DNA from: Gemmataceae bacterium
Lineage (GTDB): Bacteria; Planctomycetota; Planctomycetia; Gemmatales; Gemmataceae
Direction of reading: 5' to 3'
Assembly (NCBI GenBank): GCA_022616435.1
Contig: JAKEET010000189.1
Span: forward strand, 1 to 64,000
DNA length: 64,000 nt
In this document: positions 44,775-52,977 of the stretch, piece by piece
Position numbering within the stretch: the first letter of the stretch is position 1
How the letters are laid out: the number at the start of each line of letters is the position of its first letter
The notes under the pieces: model-generated
The model's database searches: none
The model's input: the letters and a program-made list of their open reading frames with translations, nothing else
Told to the model about the DNA's origin: nothing
Position numbers and translations under genes: made by a program

Positions 44775-44811
44775 CCGCTCCATCCACATCCTCCTGTCCG
44801 CGAGGCAAACC

Positions 44812-46220
44812 ATGCTGTACCGAGCAAAGCGTTGGCGCAGGGCTATGTCTCCGGGCCGTATTGCAGCCCGACGCGGGCCGGGCTCCTCACCGGACGCTAC
44901 CAGACGCGCTACGGCCACGAGTTCAACGGCCAGGGACCGAAGTTCGGGCTGCCGCTGAGCGAACGCACCCTGGCCGACCTGCTCCGGCGGCTCGGCTACG
45001 CCACCTGCGCGATCGGCAAATGGCACCTGGGGATCGAATCGCAGTTCCGGCCGATGAACCGCGGGTTCGACGAGTTCTTCGGCACGCTGGCCAATACGCC
45101 GTTCTACCACCCCAAGCAGTTCGTCGATTCCCGGCTGTCGCCGGACGTGCGCGAGATCGCCGACCCGAAGTTTTACACGACCGAGGCCTACGGCGAGCGG
45201 GCGGTGGACTGGCTGGACAAGCATCGCAAAGGGCCGTGGTTTCTGTATCTGCCGTTCAACGCCCAGCACGCGCCGTTGCAAGCGCCGCAGAAGTATCTGG
45301 ATCAGTTCGCGAACATCAAGGAGGAGAAGCGGCGCACGTTCGCGGCCATGATGGCGGCCATGGACGACGCCGTCGGCCGGGTGCTGGCCAAGATCCGCGA
45401 GCTGGGGGCGGAGGAGAACACGCTGATCATCTTCGTGAGCGACAACGGCGGGCCGACGCAGCAAACGTCGTCGCGGAACGATCCGCTGCGCGGCTTCAAG
45501 CAGACGACGCTCGAGGGGGGCGTGCGTGTACCGTTCTGCATCCAATGGAAGGGCAGGCTGCCGGCGGGCAAGGTCTACGAGCACCCGATCATCCAGCTCG
45601 ACGTGCTGCCGACGTGCGTGCAGGCGGCCGGCGGCAAGATCGACCCGGCCTGGAAGCTCGACGGCGTCGATCTGCTCCCGTACCTGACCGGCGTCAACAA
45701 GGATCGTCCGCACGAGACGCTGTACTGGCGCTTCGGCGCGCAGTGGGCGATTCGCAAGGGGGACTACAAGCTCGTGGTCTCGCGCATCGACGGCCCCGAG
45801 CCGCGGCTGTTCAACCTCGCCGATGACATCGGCGAGGCCAAGGACCTGATGGCGAACGAGCCGAAGCGGGCGAAGGAGCTGAAGGAGCTGTGGGACGCGT
45901 GGAACGCCGAGCAAGCCAAGCCGTTGTGGCAGCCGCCGGCGAAGAAGAAGGAGAAGAAGAAAAAGAAGGCGGAGGAAGCGTCCGCGGACAGCGAGAGCCG
46001 CAGCCGCGCGTGGTTCCGGTCGCCGCGCGACGGTGAAACAATGGGGACAGGCACCGGCCTCGTCCCCCGATTTCCAACGTTTCTCGCGGGACGGCCGGAG
46101 CCAGTCCCCATCTTTTCCGACGCGGCCGCTGTTCTGAGCGCTCCGCGTCACGCGTTGCCGGCCGCGTGGTCCCGGCCTCAAGCCACAGCCCAGGCGCTGA
46201 CCGCTCACATCTTGCGATAG
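44812..46220 (+). pseudogene. Truncated sulfatase (arylsulfatase family)
   Basis: Sulfatase homology begins abruptly at GYVSGPYCSPTRAGLLTG (base 44841) with the formylglycine motif CxPxR. It runs through YATCAIGKWHLG, FFGTLANTPFYHP, FVSDNGGPTQ, LPTCVQAAGG and the C-terminal NLADDIGEAKDL. The N-terminal ~50-70 residues, including the calcium-binding DDxG segment of the family, are absent. Only about 30 bases separate the likely original ATG (44812, different frame) from the body. The last ~55 codons run through a palindromic repeat after a Lys/Glu-rich stretch and do not look like sulfatase. It is probably non-functional; an assembly error is the alternative. An open reading frame from 44580 covers the body. 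Confidence 0.72.
46040..46111. repeat. Palindrome 'ATGGGGACAGGCACCGG'
   Basis: ATGGGGACAGGCACCGGCCT and GGCCGGAGCCAGTCCCCAT are inverted arms with a ~30-base loop. It lies in the 3' tail of the sulfatase remnant. Confidence 0.7.
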
Positions 46221-46666
46221 ACGCGCTGATCGCGCAGGGGCCGGACCTGGATGCGGCGGTTGTTGTGGTTGACCGCCGCGTTCAGGACGCGCTGGGCCTT
46301 GTCGAGGTTGGAGACCTTGAAGATGCCGTAGACCTTGCCGTTTTTGCCGCCGGAGCTGCAGTAGGCGTAGTCGATGTTGATGTGGCCGCCGGCGAGGGTT
46401 TCGCAGACGTGGGCCAGGGCGCCGGGCTGATTGCGGAGCTCGACGGTGAGCACGTCATGAGTGGCGCACTGCTGATTCAGGCCTTGCAGCACCTTGCGCG
46501 CGGCGGCGGCGTCCTCGCTCACCAGGCGGAGCACGCCTTGCTCTTGCCGGTCCATCACCGCCAACGCGACGATGTTGATTTTCGCCTGCGCCATGGCCAG
46601 GAGAATCTGCGCCAAGCGGCCGGGCTTGTTTTCGAGGAATACGGTGAGCTGCTTGCGAGTTTCCAC
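46205..46666 (-). CDS. Protein with two ACT domains
   Basis: A 153-residue cytosolic protein made of two ACT regulatory domains: [28 protein letters not shown] (5-75) and [28 protein letters not shown] (75-145). ACT domains bind amino acids and control metabolic enzymes. Proteins of this size are often stand-alone regulators. GTG start at 46666 with GGAG seven bases upstream. It is divergent from hisB, which hints at a link to amino-acid metabolism. Confidence 0.88.
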   Translation of the reverse strand: METRKQLTVFLENKPGRLAQILLAMAQAKINIVALAVMDRQEQGVLRLVSEDAAAARKVLQGLNQQCATHDVLTVELRNQPGALAHVCETLAGGHINIDYAYCSSGGKNGKVYGIFKVSNLDKAQRVLNAAVNHNNRRIQVRPLRDQRVYRKM

Positions 46667-46908
46667 GTCACGCTCCTTCCGAGTTGCAAAACCACACCTT
46701 TGCGGACATGCCTGGGGCGTTCGCTATTGTAAGCGCGGATCGCCGCCTGCCAGCACGAAAATCCGGCACAACCGGCACGAAGCCAGGCTTCCGAAGCCTT
46801 GAAGACTTCGGAAGTCTTCCCGCCGTCCCTGCCGGTCCAGTATCATGCATGGTGATCGGCAGACATCCGAAGTCCGGCCACCTGACGAAAGTTTCCCAGG
46901 CGATTCCC

Positions 46909-47496
46909 ATGGCCCGCACCGCGCAGATCCACCGCAAGACCGGCGAGACGAACATCACCCTCAGCCTCGACCTCGACGGCAGCGGCCAAGGCACGATCCA
47001 GACCGGCGTGGGCTTCTTCGATCACATGCTGACCTTGCTCGCCAAGCACAGCCTCATCGACCTCACTGTGCAAGCCCAGGGCGACTTGCACGTGGACGCG
47101 CACCACACCGTCGAAGACGTGGGCATCTGTCTTGGGAAAGCCCTTTCCCAGGCGTTGGGCGACAAGGCCGGCATTCGCCGCTACGGCTCGATGACCGTCC
47201 CCATGGATGAAACCCTCGTGACTGCGGCAGTCGATCTGAGCGGCCGGGCGTTCTGCGTCTGGAACGCCGACGTGCCGATGGAGCTGCTGGGCGCCTTCAA
47301 CGCCCCGCTCGCCGAGGAGTTCTGGCGCGCCGTCGCGGGCAACGCCCTGATGAACTTGCACGTCGTGTGCCACTACGGCCGCAACACGCATCATATCATC
47401 GAAGCGGTATTCAAGGCGACGGCGCGGGCGCTGCGCCAGGCGGTGGAGATCGACCCGCGCGGCACGGGGGTTCCTTCGACCAAGGGCGTGCTGTGA
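46909..47496 (+). CDS. hisB: Imidazoleglycerol-phosphate dehydratase
   Basis: This enzyme dehydrates imidazole glycerol phosphate to imidazole acetol phosphate, step 6 of histidine biosynthesis. The 195-residue length and both metal motifs are typical: HHTVEDVG (about 66) and [12 protein letters not shown] (about 155-166). GVGFFDHML is near residue 31. The start is the ATG at 46909 ([16 protein letters not shown]); the frame is open further upstream but homology stops. No phosphatase domain is fused, and other his genes are not adjacent. Confidence 0.96.
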   Translation: MARTAQIHRKTGETNITLSLDLDGSGQGTIQTGVGFFDHMLTLLAKHSLIDLTVQAQGDLHVDAHHTVEDVGICLGKALSQALGDKAGIRRYGSMTVPMDETLVTAAVDLSGRAFCVWNADVPMELLGAFNAPLAEEFWRAVAGNALMNLHVVCHYGRNTHHIIEAVFKATARALRQAVEIDPRGTGVPSTKGVL

Positions 47497-47511
47497 CCGG
47501 CCCGCGTGCAG

Positions 47512-47560
47512 CTCGACCCGTTGAGCGCACGCAGCCCCACGCCTGCGCTAACGGGTCGAG
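47512..47560. terminator. Palindrome between convergent hisB and phosphatidyltransferase genes
   Basis: CTCGACCCGTTGAGCGCACG and GCCTGCGCTAACGGGTCGAG are inverted arms that can form a long hairpin 15 bases after the hisB stop. It is well placed as a two-way terminator, though no T tract follows. Half copies occur at 13337-13360 and, degenerate, near 59507-59530. Confidence 0.6.
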
Positions 47561-47563
47561 GGA

Positions 47564-48202
47564 TCAACCCGTTCTCGGCAGCCTGGCATACGTCCACACA
47601 TAATCGATCCCCGACACGGCGCTGACCGTCGCCGCGACGAGCACGATCGGCATCCGCCAGTCCGCGACATGGGTCCCCAGCGCCGGTTCGAGCAATACGA
47701 CGGCGATGAAGACGAACTGCGCGACGGTCGCCAGCTTGCCGAGCCAGCGCGGCGGCATCCGCGTCCAGGCCTGGGGGCCGTCGCGCAGCCGCGCCGCCAT
47801 GGCGCCCACGATCACGATGAGGTCGCGCAGGCTGATCAGAATCACTTCCAGCCACGTGACGCTGCCGTCCCAGAGCAACGTGCCGACGACCGCCACGAAG
47901 AATACCTTGTCGGCGATTGGATCGAGCAGCACGCCGAGCTTGCTCTGCGCGTTCAACCAACGGCTGAGCTGGCCGTCCACACCGTCGGAGATGGCGGCCA
48001 GGATCACCGCCGGCAGGCGCCAGTCGGGCGGCAGCATCGGAAACGCGACGCCCGCGAGCAGGCGCAACAGGGAAACGGCATTGGGAAGCCAGTGGAGGGA
48101 CCGGATGACGGCACCGCCTCCGGGCGAGAGACGAAGGATGGACCGCGTGATGATGATTATAGCCGACCACGATTCAGCAGTGGTTGCTCGGCGAGTCGCC
48201 AC
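47564..48202 (-). CDS. CDP-alcohol phosphatidyltransferase family protein (PgsA-like)
   Basis: An integral membrane enzyme that transfers a phosphatidyl group from CDP-diacylglycerol to an alcohol. The signature DGxxDGxxAR(x)8G(x)3D(x)3D is seen as SDGVDGQLSRWLNAQSKLGV followed by LLDPIADK, with Ser in place of the Ala. There are about five hydrophobic helices. The frame opens with GTG at 48202, but homology starts near LHWLPNAVSLLRLLAG (about residue 36), and no good internal start codon is seen, so the N-terminus is uncertain. Confidence 0.87.
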   Translation of the reverse strand: MATRRATTAESWSAIIIITRSILRLSPGGGAVIRSLHWLPNAVSLLRLLAGVAFPMLPPDWRLPAVILAAISDGVDGQLSRWLNAQSKLGVLLDPIADKVFFVAVVGTLLWDGSVTWLEVILISLRDLIVIVGAMAARLRDGPQAWTRMPPRWLGKLATVAQFVFIAVVLLEPALGTHVADWRMPIVLVAATVSAVSGIDYVWTYARLPRTG

Positions 48203-48294
48203 GGCGCCCGTTGCCGTCGCGCCGCCGTGACCCTACCCTGATCATTGCCACATGGCTGCTCCCGAAGAATGGTCGCACCTCGTGAGACATCGCA

Positions 48295-49737
48295 ATGTCC
48301 GAGTTCCGCGTCGAAAAAGATTCCATGGGCGAAGTCAAGGTTCCCGCCCAGGCCTACTACGGCGCCCAAACCCAGCGGGCCGTCGAGAACTTTCCCATCT
48401 CCGGCCAGCCGCTTCCCAAGCGTCTGATCCGTGCGCTCGGCTTGGTCAAGGTGGCCGCCGCCGTCGCCAACCGCGAGCTCGGCAAGCTCAAGGGCGAGAT
48501 CGCCGAGCCCGTGATCGAGGCGGCCCGTGAAGTCGCCGCCGGCAAGCTCGACGACCAGTTCCCCATCGACGTCTACCAGACCGGCTCGGGCACGTCGTCG
48601 AACATGAACGCCAACGAGGTCATCAGCAACCGCGCCATCGACATCACCAAGGGTGACCGTTTCGCCGCCAAGAAGCCGATCCATCCCAACGACCATGTCA
48701 ACATGGGGCAATCGACCAACGACATGTTTCCGACGGCGATCCACGTCGCGGTGGCGCAGACGATCGCCAAGGACTTGATCCCCGCCCTGCAACGCTTCCA
48801 CAAGGTCCTCCTCGGCAAGGCGCGGGCCTGGGACGACATCATCAAGATCGGCCGGACCCACCTCGCCGACGCCACGCCGATCCGGCTCGGGCAGGAATTC
48901 AGCGGATACGCGCGGCAAGTCGAGCTCGCAGTCGATCGTGCCCAGCGCGCTCTGAATGCAATCCTCGAGTTGCCGGCCGGCGGCACCGCGGTGGGCACCG
49001 GCATCAACACACACCCGAAGTTCGGGGCCAAGGTGGCCGAGGCGCTGGCCAAGGAAACCGGCGTACCCTTCGTCGAGGCGCGGAACCACTTCGAGGCCAA
49101 CGCCAACCGCGACGGCCTCGTGGACTGCTCGGGCGGGCTGCGGGCCATCGCGGTCACGCTGTTCAACCTGAGCAACAACATCCGCTGGCTGGGCTCCGGC
49201 CCGCGCTGCGGCTTCTACGAAATCATGCTCCCCGACCGCCAGCCCGGCTCGTCGATCATGCCCGGCAAGGTCAACCCGGTGATGTGCGAATCGATGATGC
49301 AGGTCTGCGCCCGCGTCATCGGCAACGACCAGTGCATCGCCTTCTCGGGCGCGACCGGCGGCCAGTTCGAGCTGAACATCATGATGCCGGTGATGGGCCT
49401 GGCCGCCATCGAGAGCGCCGAGTTGCTGGCGGCGTGCACGCAGGCGTTCATCGACTTTTGCGCCATCGAGATGGAAGCCAACCGCGCGAGCTGTGAAAAG
49501 CAGGTCGAGTGGAGCATGGCCATGGTGACCAGCTTGAATCCGCTGATCGGCTACGACGCCGCGGCCGCGCTCGCCAAGGAGGCCTTCAAGAGCGGCAAGA
49601 CGGTGCGCGACCTGTGCCTGGAGAAGATCAAGGCGGGAACGCTGAAGAAGAAGGACAGCCAGGAAGTGGTCAAGGAAGCGGAGTTGAACGCCGCCCTCGA
49701 TCCGCGCGGCATGACGGAACCAGAACGGGGTCAGTAG
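48295..49737 (+). CDS. fumC: Fumarate hydratase class II
   Basis: This TCA-cycle enzyme interconverts fumarate and malate without iron. The 480-residue protein begins FRVEKDSMGEVKVPAQAYYGAQTQRA. It contains TGSGTSSNMNANEV (about 96), GQSTNDMFPTAIH (about 140), GRTHLADATP (about 185) and the superfamily signature GSSIMPGKVNPV (about 318-330). Length and order match FumC. The TAG stop lies inside a short intergenic repeat. An ABM-domain gene follows 34 bases later. Confidence 0.97.
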   Translation: MSEFRVEKDSMGEVKVPAQAYYGAQTQRAVENFPISGQPLPKRLIRALGLVKVAAAVANRELGKLKGEIAEPVIEAAREVAAGKLDDQFPIDVYQTGSGTSSNMNANEVISNRAIDITKGDRFAAKKPIHPNDHVNMGQSTNDMFPTAIHVAVAQTIAKDLIPALQRFHKVLLGKARAWDDIIKIGRTHLADATPIRLGQEFSGYARQVELAVDRAQRALNAILELPAGGTAVGTGINTHPKFGAKVAEALAKETGVPFVEARNHFEANANRDGLVDCSGGLRAIAVTLFNLSNNIRWLGSGPRCGFYEIMLPDRQPGSSIMPGKVNPVMCESMMQVCARVIGNDQCIAFSGATGGQFELNIMMPVMGLAAIESAELLAACTQAFIDFCAIEMEANRASCEKQVEWSMAMVTSLNPLIGYDAAAALAKEAFKSGKTVRDLCLEKIKAGTLKKKDSQEVVKEAELNAALDPRGMTEPERGQ

Positions 49738-49760
49738 TCATTGGTCATTAGTCATTCGTC
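49733..49760. repeat. 'CATTGGTCATTAGTCATT' repeat at the fumC stop
   Basis: Imperfect 9-10-base repeats of TAGTCATT/TGGTCATT cover the fumC stop codon. The reverse complement of the same unit is tandemly repeated at 52936-52974. Confidence 0.6.
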
Positions 49761-49771
49761 AGGAGGTTACG

Positions 49772-50194
49772 ATGAAGCGCTGCGTCCTTGCGACTCTGTG
49801 TTTGGCGTTGGTGATCGCGGGCTCGACTGGGCTTGTCGGGGCCGGCGAGAAAGACAATCCGATTGTCGAAGCGGCCAAGGCGAGCGTCGCCGATCCGAAG
49901 AAGCCGTTCACCATGGTCGTGATGGTCGAGGTCAAGGAAGGTCAGGGCAAAGCCCTGGAAGACTTGATGAAGCCGTGCATCGCGGCGACGCGCAAGGAGA
50001 AGGGCTGCATCGCCTACGACCTCAACCGCGATCCCAAAGACGCGACGAAGTACCACGTCTATGAACGCTGGCAATCGGTGGCCGCGCTCGAGCACCATAT
50101 GCAGACCGAGCACATCAAGACGCTGCTGAGCAAGCTCGGCGACGTGGTGGCCGGGCCGCCGGAGGTGAAGTTTTACGTGGTGGCGGGGGAGTAG
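49772..50194 (+). CDS. Exported antibiotic biosynthesis monooxygenase (ABM) domain protein
   Basis: A 140-residue protein with a signal peptide (MKRCVLATLCLALVIAGSTG...GAG). It then has one dimeric alpha/beta-barrel ABM domain: FTMVVMVEVKEGQGKALEDL, KEKGCIAYDLNRDP, YHVYERWQSVAALEHHMQTEH, VKFYVV. ABM proteins are cofactor-free oxygenases or haem/quinol-related enzymes; export suggests a redox or detoxifying role. AGGAGG lies six bases before the ATG. Confidence 0.88.
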   Translation: MKRCVLATLCLALVIAGSTGLVGAGEKDNPIVEAAKASVADPKKPFTMVVMVEVKEGQGKALEDLMKPCIAATRKEKGCIAYDLNRDPKDATKYHVYERWQSVAALEHHMQTEHIKTLLSKLGDVVAGPPEVKFYVVAGE

Positions 50195-50295
50195 GCGGCA
50201 AGGCATGCGGCCGATGCAGTGTCTTTCGCTCTTTCACGATCGCCGCGGCATCGGATAAGATGATTGCGGCATGACATGCCGAAGAGGGCCGCTTC

Positions 50296-50610
50296 ATGAC
50301 CCCGGTTACCACATCCCATATCTGGCTCGACGAGCGCGGCGTGGCCTGGATCGATGATACGAACATCAAGGTCATCGAAGTCGCCAAAGAGTGGTATGCC
50401 TCCGGCGCCAGTCCGGAGGAAATCGTCTACCAGCATCCCGGCTGCTATTCGCTCGGCCAGGTGCACGCTGCGTTGGCGTATTATTTCGACCACGAAGAAG
50501 AATTCAACGCCGAGATCAAGCGGCATAGCGAAGAGTACGAGCGCCTTCGTGCGGCGTCGTTGGACAGCCCTGTTCGCCGTCGCCTGCGCGCCCTGGGAAA
50601 TTTGCCGTGA
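50296..50610 (+). CDS. DUF433-type antitoxin-like protein
   Basis: A 104-residue protein with the DUF433 pattern: ERGVAWIDDTNIKVIEVAKEW, YASGASPEEIVYQHPGCYSLGQVHAALAYYFDH (about 35-68), then a charged helical C-terminus. DUF433 proteins are usually encoded just before a PIN-like DUF5615 toxin and are thought to neutralise it. Its TGA overlaps the GTG of the next frame by four bases (GTGA), the usual coupling of this pair. GAGGG precedes the start. Confidence 0.85.
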   Translation: MTPVTTSHIWLDERGVAWIDDTNIKVIEVAKEWYASGASPEEIVYQHPGCYSLGQVHAALAYYFDHEEEFNAEIKRHSEEYERLRAASLDSPVRRRLRALGNLP

Positions 50611-50705
50611 GCGTGTCGCTGTACATGGACGTTCATGTGAAGCTGGCGGTGACTCAGGGCCTGCGGCGGCGTGGTGTTGACGTTTTGACGGCGCAGGACC
50701 GGACG
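50607..50705 (+). pseudogene. Truncated DUF5615 PIN-like toxin
   Basis: From the GTG overlapping the antitoxin stop, the frame encodes SLYMDVHVKLAVTQGLRRRG and then VDVLTAQ, the first ~30 residues of DUF5615 PIN-like proteins. This includes the first catalytic-type Asp (YMDVHV). Homology then stops at about base 50705, and the family's second acidic motif is missing. The sequence that follows reads in another frame as a possible membrane-protein C-terminus (QPWFWALAVPAAIVILAMLW, ending near 50869), suggesting a deletion junction. Confidence 0.65.
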
Positions 50706-50943
50706 GGAACCGCCTTACCATTTTCGTTTCTACGATCTTCATACCAGCCAACCGTGGTTTTGGGCGCTGGCCGTTCCCGCCGCCATCGTGATCTTGGCGA
50801 TGCTATGGCGGCGTTGGCGAACTCGGCGTCTCAGGATAGTTGCGACACCCGCCGCGGCAAGTGCATAGCAAGCTATCGACGCCGCCATCGGAAATGGCGG
50901 CTCCAGTTTGATTCACGACGATTCCTTGCCTCAGAGAGTGTGA

Positions 50944-51156
50944 CTACGGGATGTGCAGCACCCGGCAGGTTTCCTCGTAGCTCGCCTCCAGGTCCACCAG
51001 GACCGACAGCTCTTCCGTCAACCAGATCGGCAGCTTCGGCAGTTCCTTCCCGATCGCGAGCGGGTGCGCCCAGACCGCGAATTTCGGGCTGCCTCCGAGC
51101 TTCCGATTGCGGCACGTGATTATAACCTGATTTTCCCTTCCCTCCCAGCCGCTCAT
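50944..51156 (-). pseudogene. C-terminal fragment resembling DUF4058
   Basis: A 70-residue frame whose last 45 residues (FAVWAHPLAIGKELPKLPIW then LTEELSVLVDLEASYEETCR) resemble, from memory, the C-terminus of planctomycete DUF4058 proteins. The ~180 residues normally before it are absent. It is probably a remnant; function is unknown even for the intact family. Confidence 0.45.
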
Positions 51157-51223
51157 CCCTTATCATGGCATCCGTCCGTCCCGCCCTGCTCGCCTCGCAA
51201 CGCACTTTCCTGGGGGGATCGCC

Positions 51224-52684
51224 ATGTTGACCGTACTCGGTTCGCCGCGCCGGGCGTGTGACGGCGTCACGCGCCGCGAGACTCTCAAGGTCGGCGCTCT
51301 CAGCGCCCTGGGCGCATTCGGGCTGCCTCAGATTCTTGAAGGCAACGAAGCTCGCCGCACCGGCCGGCCCGGCCGGGCCAAGAGCGTCATCCTCCTCTAC
51401 CTGCTCGGCGGCGCCGCCACGCAGGACATGATCGATCTGAAAACCGCCGGCCCGGCCGACGTCCGCGGCGAGTTCCGCCCGATCAGCACCAACGTCCCCG
51501 GCATCCAGATTTGCGAGCACCTGCCGCGCATGAGCCGCTGGATGCACAAGATCGCCCTGGTCCGCTCGCTCAATCATCGCGCCGGCTGCCACAACACGCT
51601 GCCCTCCTACACCGGCTCGGAGCTGCTGACGCCCGACAACACCACCACCCGCGACACATTCCCGCCGAGCATGGGCTCGGTGTGCGAGCTGCTGCGCGCC
51701 GAGGGCAACCGTAACCGCGCCATCGACCGCGGCGCCGAACTCCCCGATTACGTCTACATGCCGTGCTACCTCGGCTGGGGCCAGGCCATTCGCCGCGCCG
51801 GGCCCTACGGCGGCTTCCTCGGCAAACGCTTCGACCCGCTGTACACCGAAGTCTCACCCTACAAGGCGCCCGGCGTCACCACCAGTCCCGGCAACCCGGC
51901 CACCGTCCTCGGCGAGCCGCGCTTGCCCGACAGCATCCTGGCCCCCGAAGTGACCATCGACCGGCTCAACACCCGCCGCACCCTGTCGCAGCAGCTTGAA
52001 GACAACCTCCGCCGCGCCGAGTCGCAAACCGCCCTCGACAGCTTCGACCGCACCCAGCGGCGGGCCTTCAACCTGCTGACCTCCAACGACATCCGCTCCG
52101 CCTTCGATCTCGACCGCGAAGATCCCCGCCTCCGCGACCGTTATGGCCGCACGCTGTTCGGCAACTGCGCGCTGATCGGACGGCGGCTAGTGGAGCGCGG
52201 CGTGCGTTTCATCAACGTCACCTGGGACCTGTTCTGGGACCGCGTGCAGATCAACTACGACGCCTGGGACACGCACACCCGCAACTTCCACATCCTCAAG
52301 AACGTCAACCTCCCGGAGTTCGACCGGAGCTACTCGGCCCTCCTCGAAGACCTGCAAGCGCGCGGCCTGCTCGACGAGACGCTGGTAGTGGTGATGAGCG
52401 AAATGGGCCGCACGCCGCGGATCAACGGCAACGCCGGCCGCGACCACTGGACCTACTGCTACGGCATGTGGTTCGCCGGCGGCGGCATCCGCGGCGGCAC
52501 GGTGGTCGGCGAGTCCGACGGCCAGGCGGCCTACGTGAAGGATCGCCCGGTCAGCCCCGGCGACGTGTGCGCGACGATCTACGAATGCCTCGGCATCGAT
52601 CCCGACATGCCGGTGCACGACCGCTCCGGCCGGCCGGTGGCCGCGGCCCAGGGCGGGCGGGCGATCCGGGAGATTGTAGGTTAG
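51224..52684 (+). CDS. DUF1501 protein, Tat-exported
   Basis: A 486-residue protein of the DUF1501 family, which has an alkaline-phosphatase/sulfatase-like fold and is expanded in planctomycetes. A twin-arginine leader (TRRETLKVGALSALGAFGLP) is near residue 16. Family patterns are KSVILLYLLGGAATQDMIDLK, NHRAGCHNTLPSYTG, GWGQAIRRAGPYGGFLGKRF, NWDTH-like YDAWDTHTRNF, VVMSEMGRTPRIN and GRDHW. In other planctomycete loci DUF1501 genes pair with PSD1/DUF1549 cytochromes; that partner is absent here. GGGGGG precedes the ATG. Confidence 0.92.
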   Translation: MLTVLGSPRRACDGVTRRETLKVGALSALGAFGLPQILEGNEARRTGRPGRAKSVILLYLLGGAATQDMIDLKTAGPADVRGEFRPISTNVPGIQICEHLPRMSRWMHKIALVRSLNHRAGCHNTLPSYTGSELLTPDNTTTRDTFPPSMGSVCELLRAEGNRNRAIDRGAELPDYVYMPCYLGWGQAIRRAGPYGGFLGKRFDPLYTEVSPYKAPGVTTSPGNPATVLGEPRLPDSILAPEVTIDRLNTRRTLSQQLEDNLRRAESQTALDSFDRTQRRAFNLLTSNDIRSAFDLDREDPRLRDRYGRTLFGNCALIGRRLVERGVRFINVTWDLFWDRVQINYDAWDTHTRNFHILKNVNLPEFDRSYSALLEDLQARGLLDETLVVVMSEMGRTPRINGNAGRDHWTYCYGMWFAGGGIRGGTVVGESDGQAAYVKDRPVSPGDVCATIYECLGIDPDMPVHDRSGRPVAAAQGGRAIREIVG

Positions 52685-52977
52685 GGCCTTGTGACCGTAC
52701 TTCCGCCGCACCGAGAATGCCATTCAGCAAGCCCCATTTGTAAGTCCGTGAGAATAATGCCATGAGAAACCCCCTTCACTCCCGACTCCTCTCCGCCTGT
52801 TCAATAGAGAGGGGAAGTTTGTAGAGTGCCCAAGTGCGACGTCGGCTACAGCTACATTGTATTTGGCAATGCCGTTATGCCGGACTGGGTTCCGGCGAGT
52901 CGGGGAAGTGTGCACTGATGCCTTGGCTTTCCCATTGACCAATGACTACTGACCAATGACTACTGACCAATGACCAC
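52685..52977. other. Gene-free convergent region with short repeats
   Basis: It contains a TGACCAATGACTAC tandem repeat (52936-52974) and a CCCCTTCAC...GAGAGGGGAAG inverted pair near 52767-52818. A 72-residue minus-strand frame (52724-52942) has no family resemblance. I see no RNA gene. Confidence 0.5.
52936..52974. repeat. 14-bp tandem repeat TGACCAATGACTAC
   Basis: Two full units (52936-52949, 52950-52963) and a partial third (52964-52974) end three bases before the stop of the enolase-superfamily gene. Confidence 0.85.

Noticed and set aside
44580-44811. Extra N-terminal 77 residues of the sulfatase frame
   Set aside because: The region contains a promoter and the start region of the divergent radical SAM gene; the residues do not resemble any sulfatase leader.
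52724-52942. 72-residue minus-strand frame in the convergent gap
   Set aside because: No ribosome site, no homology I can see, and it is made partly of short intergenic repeats.
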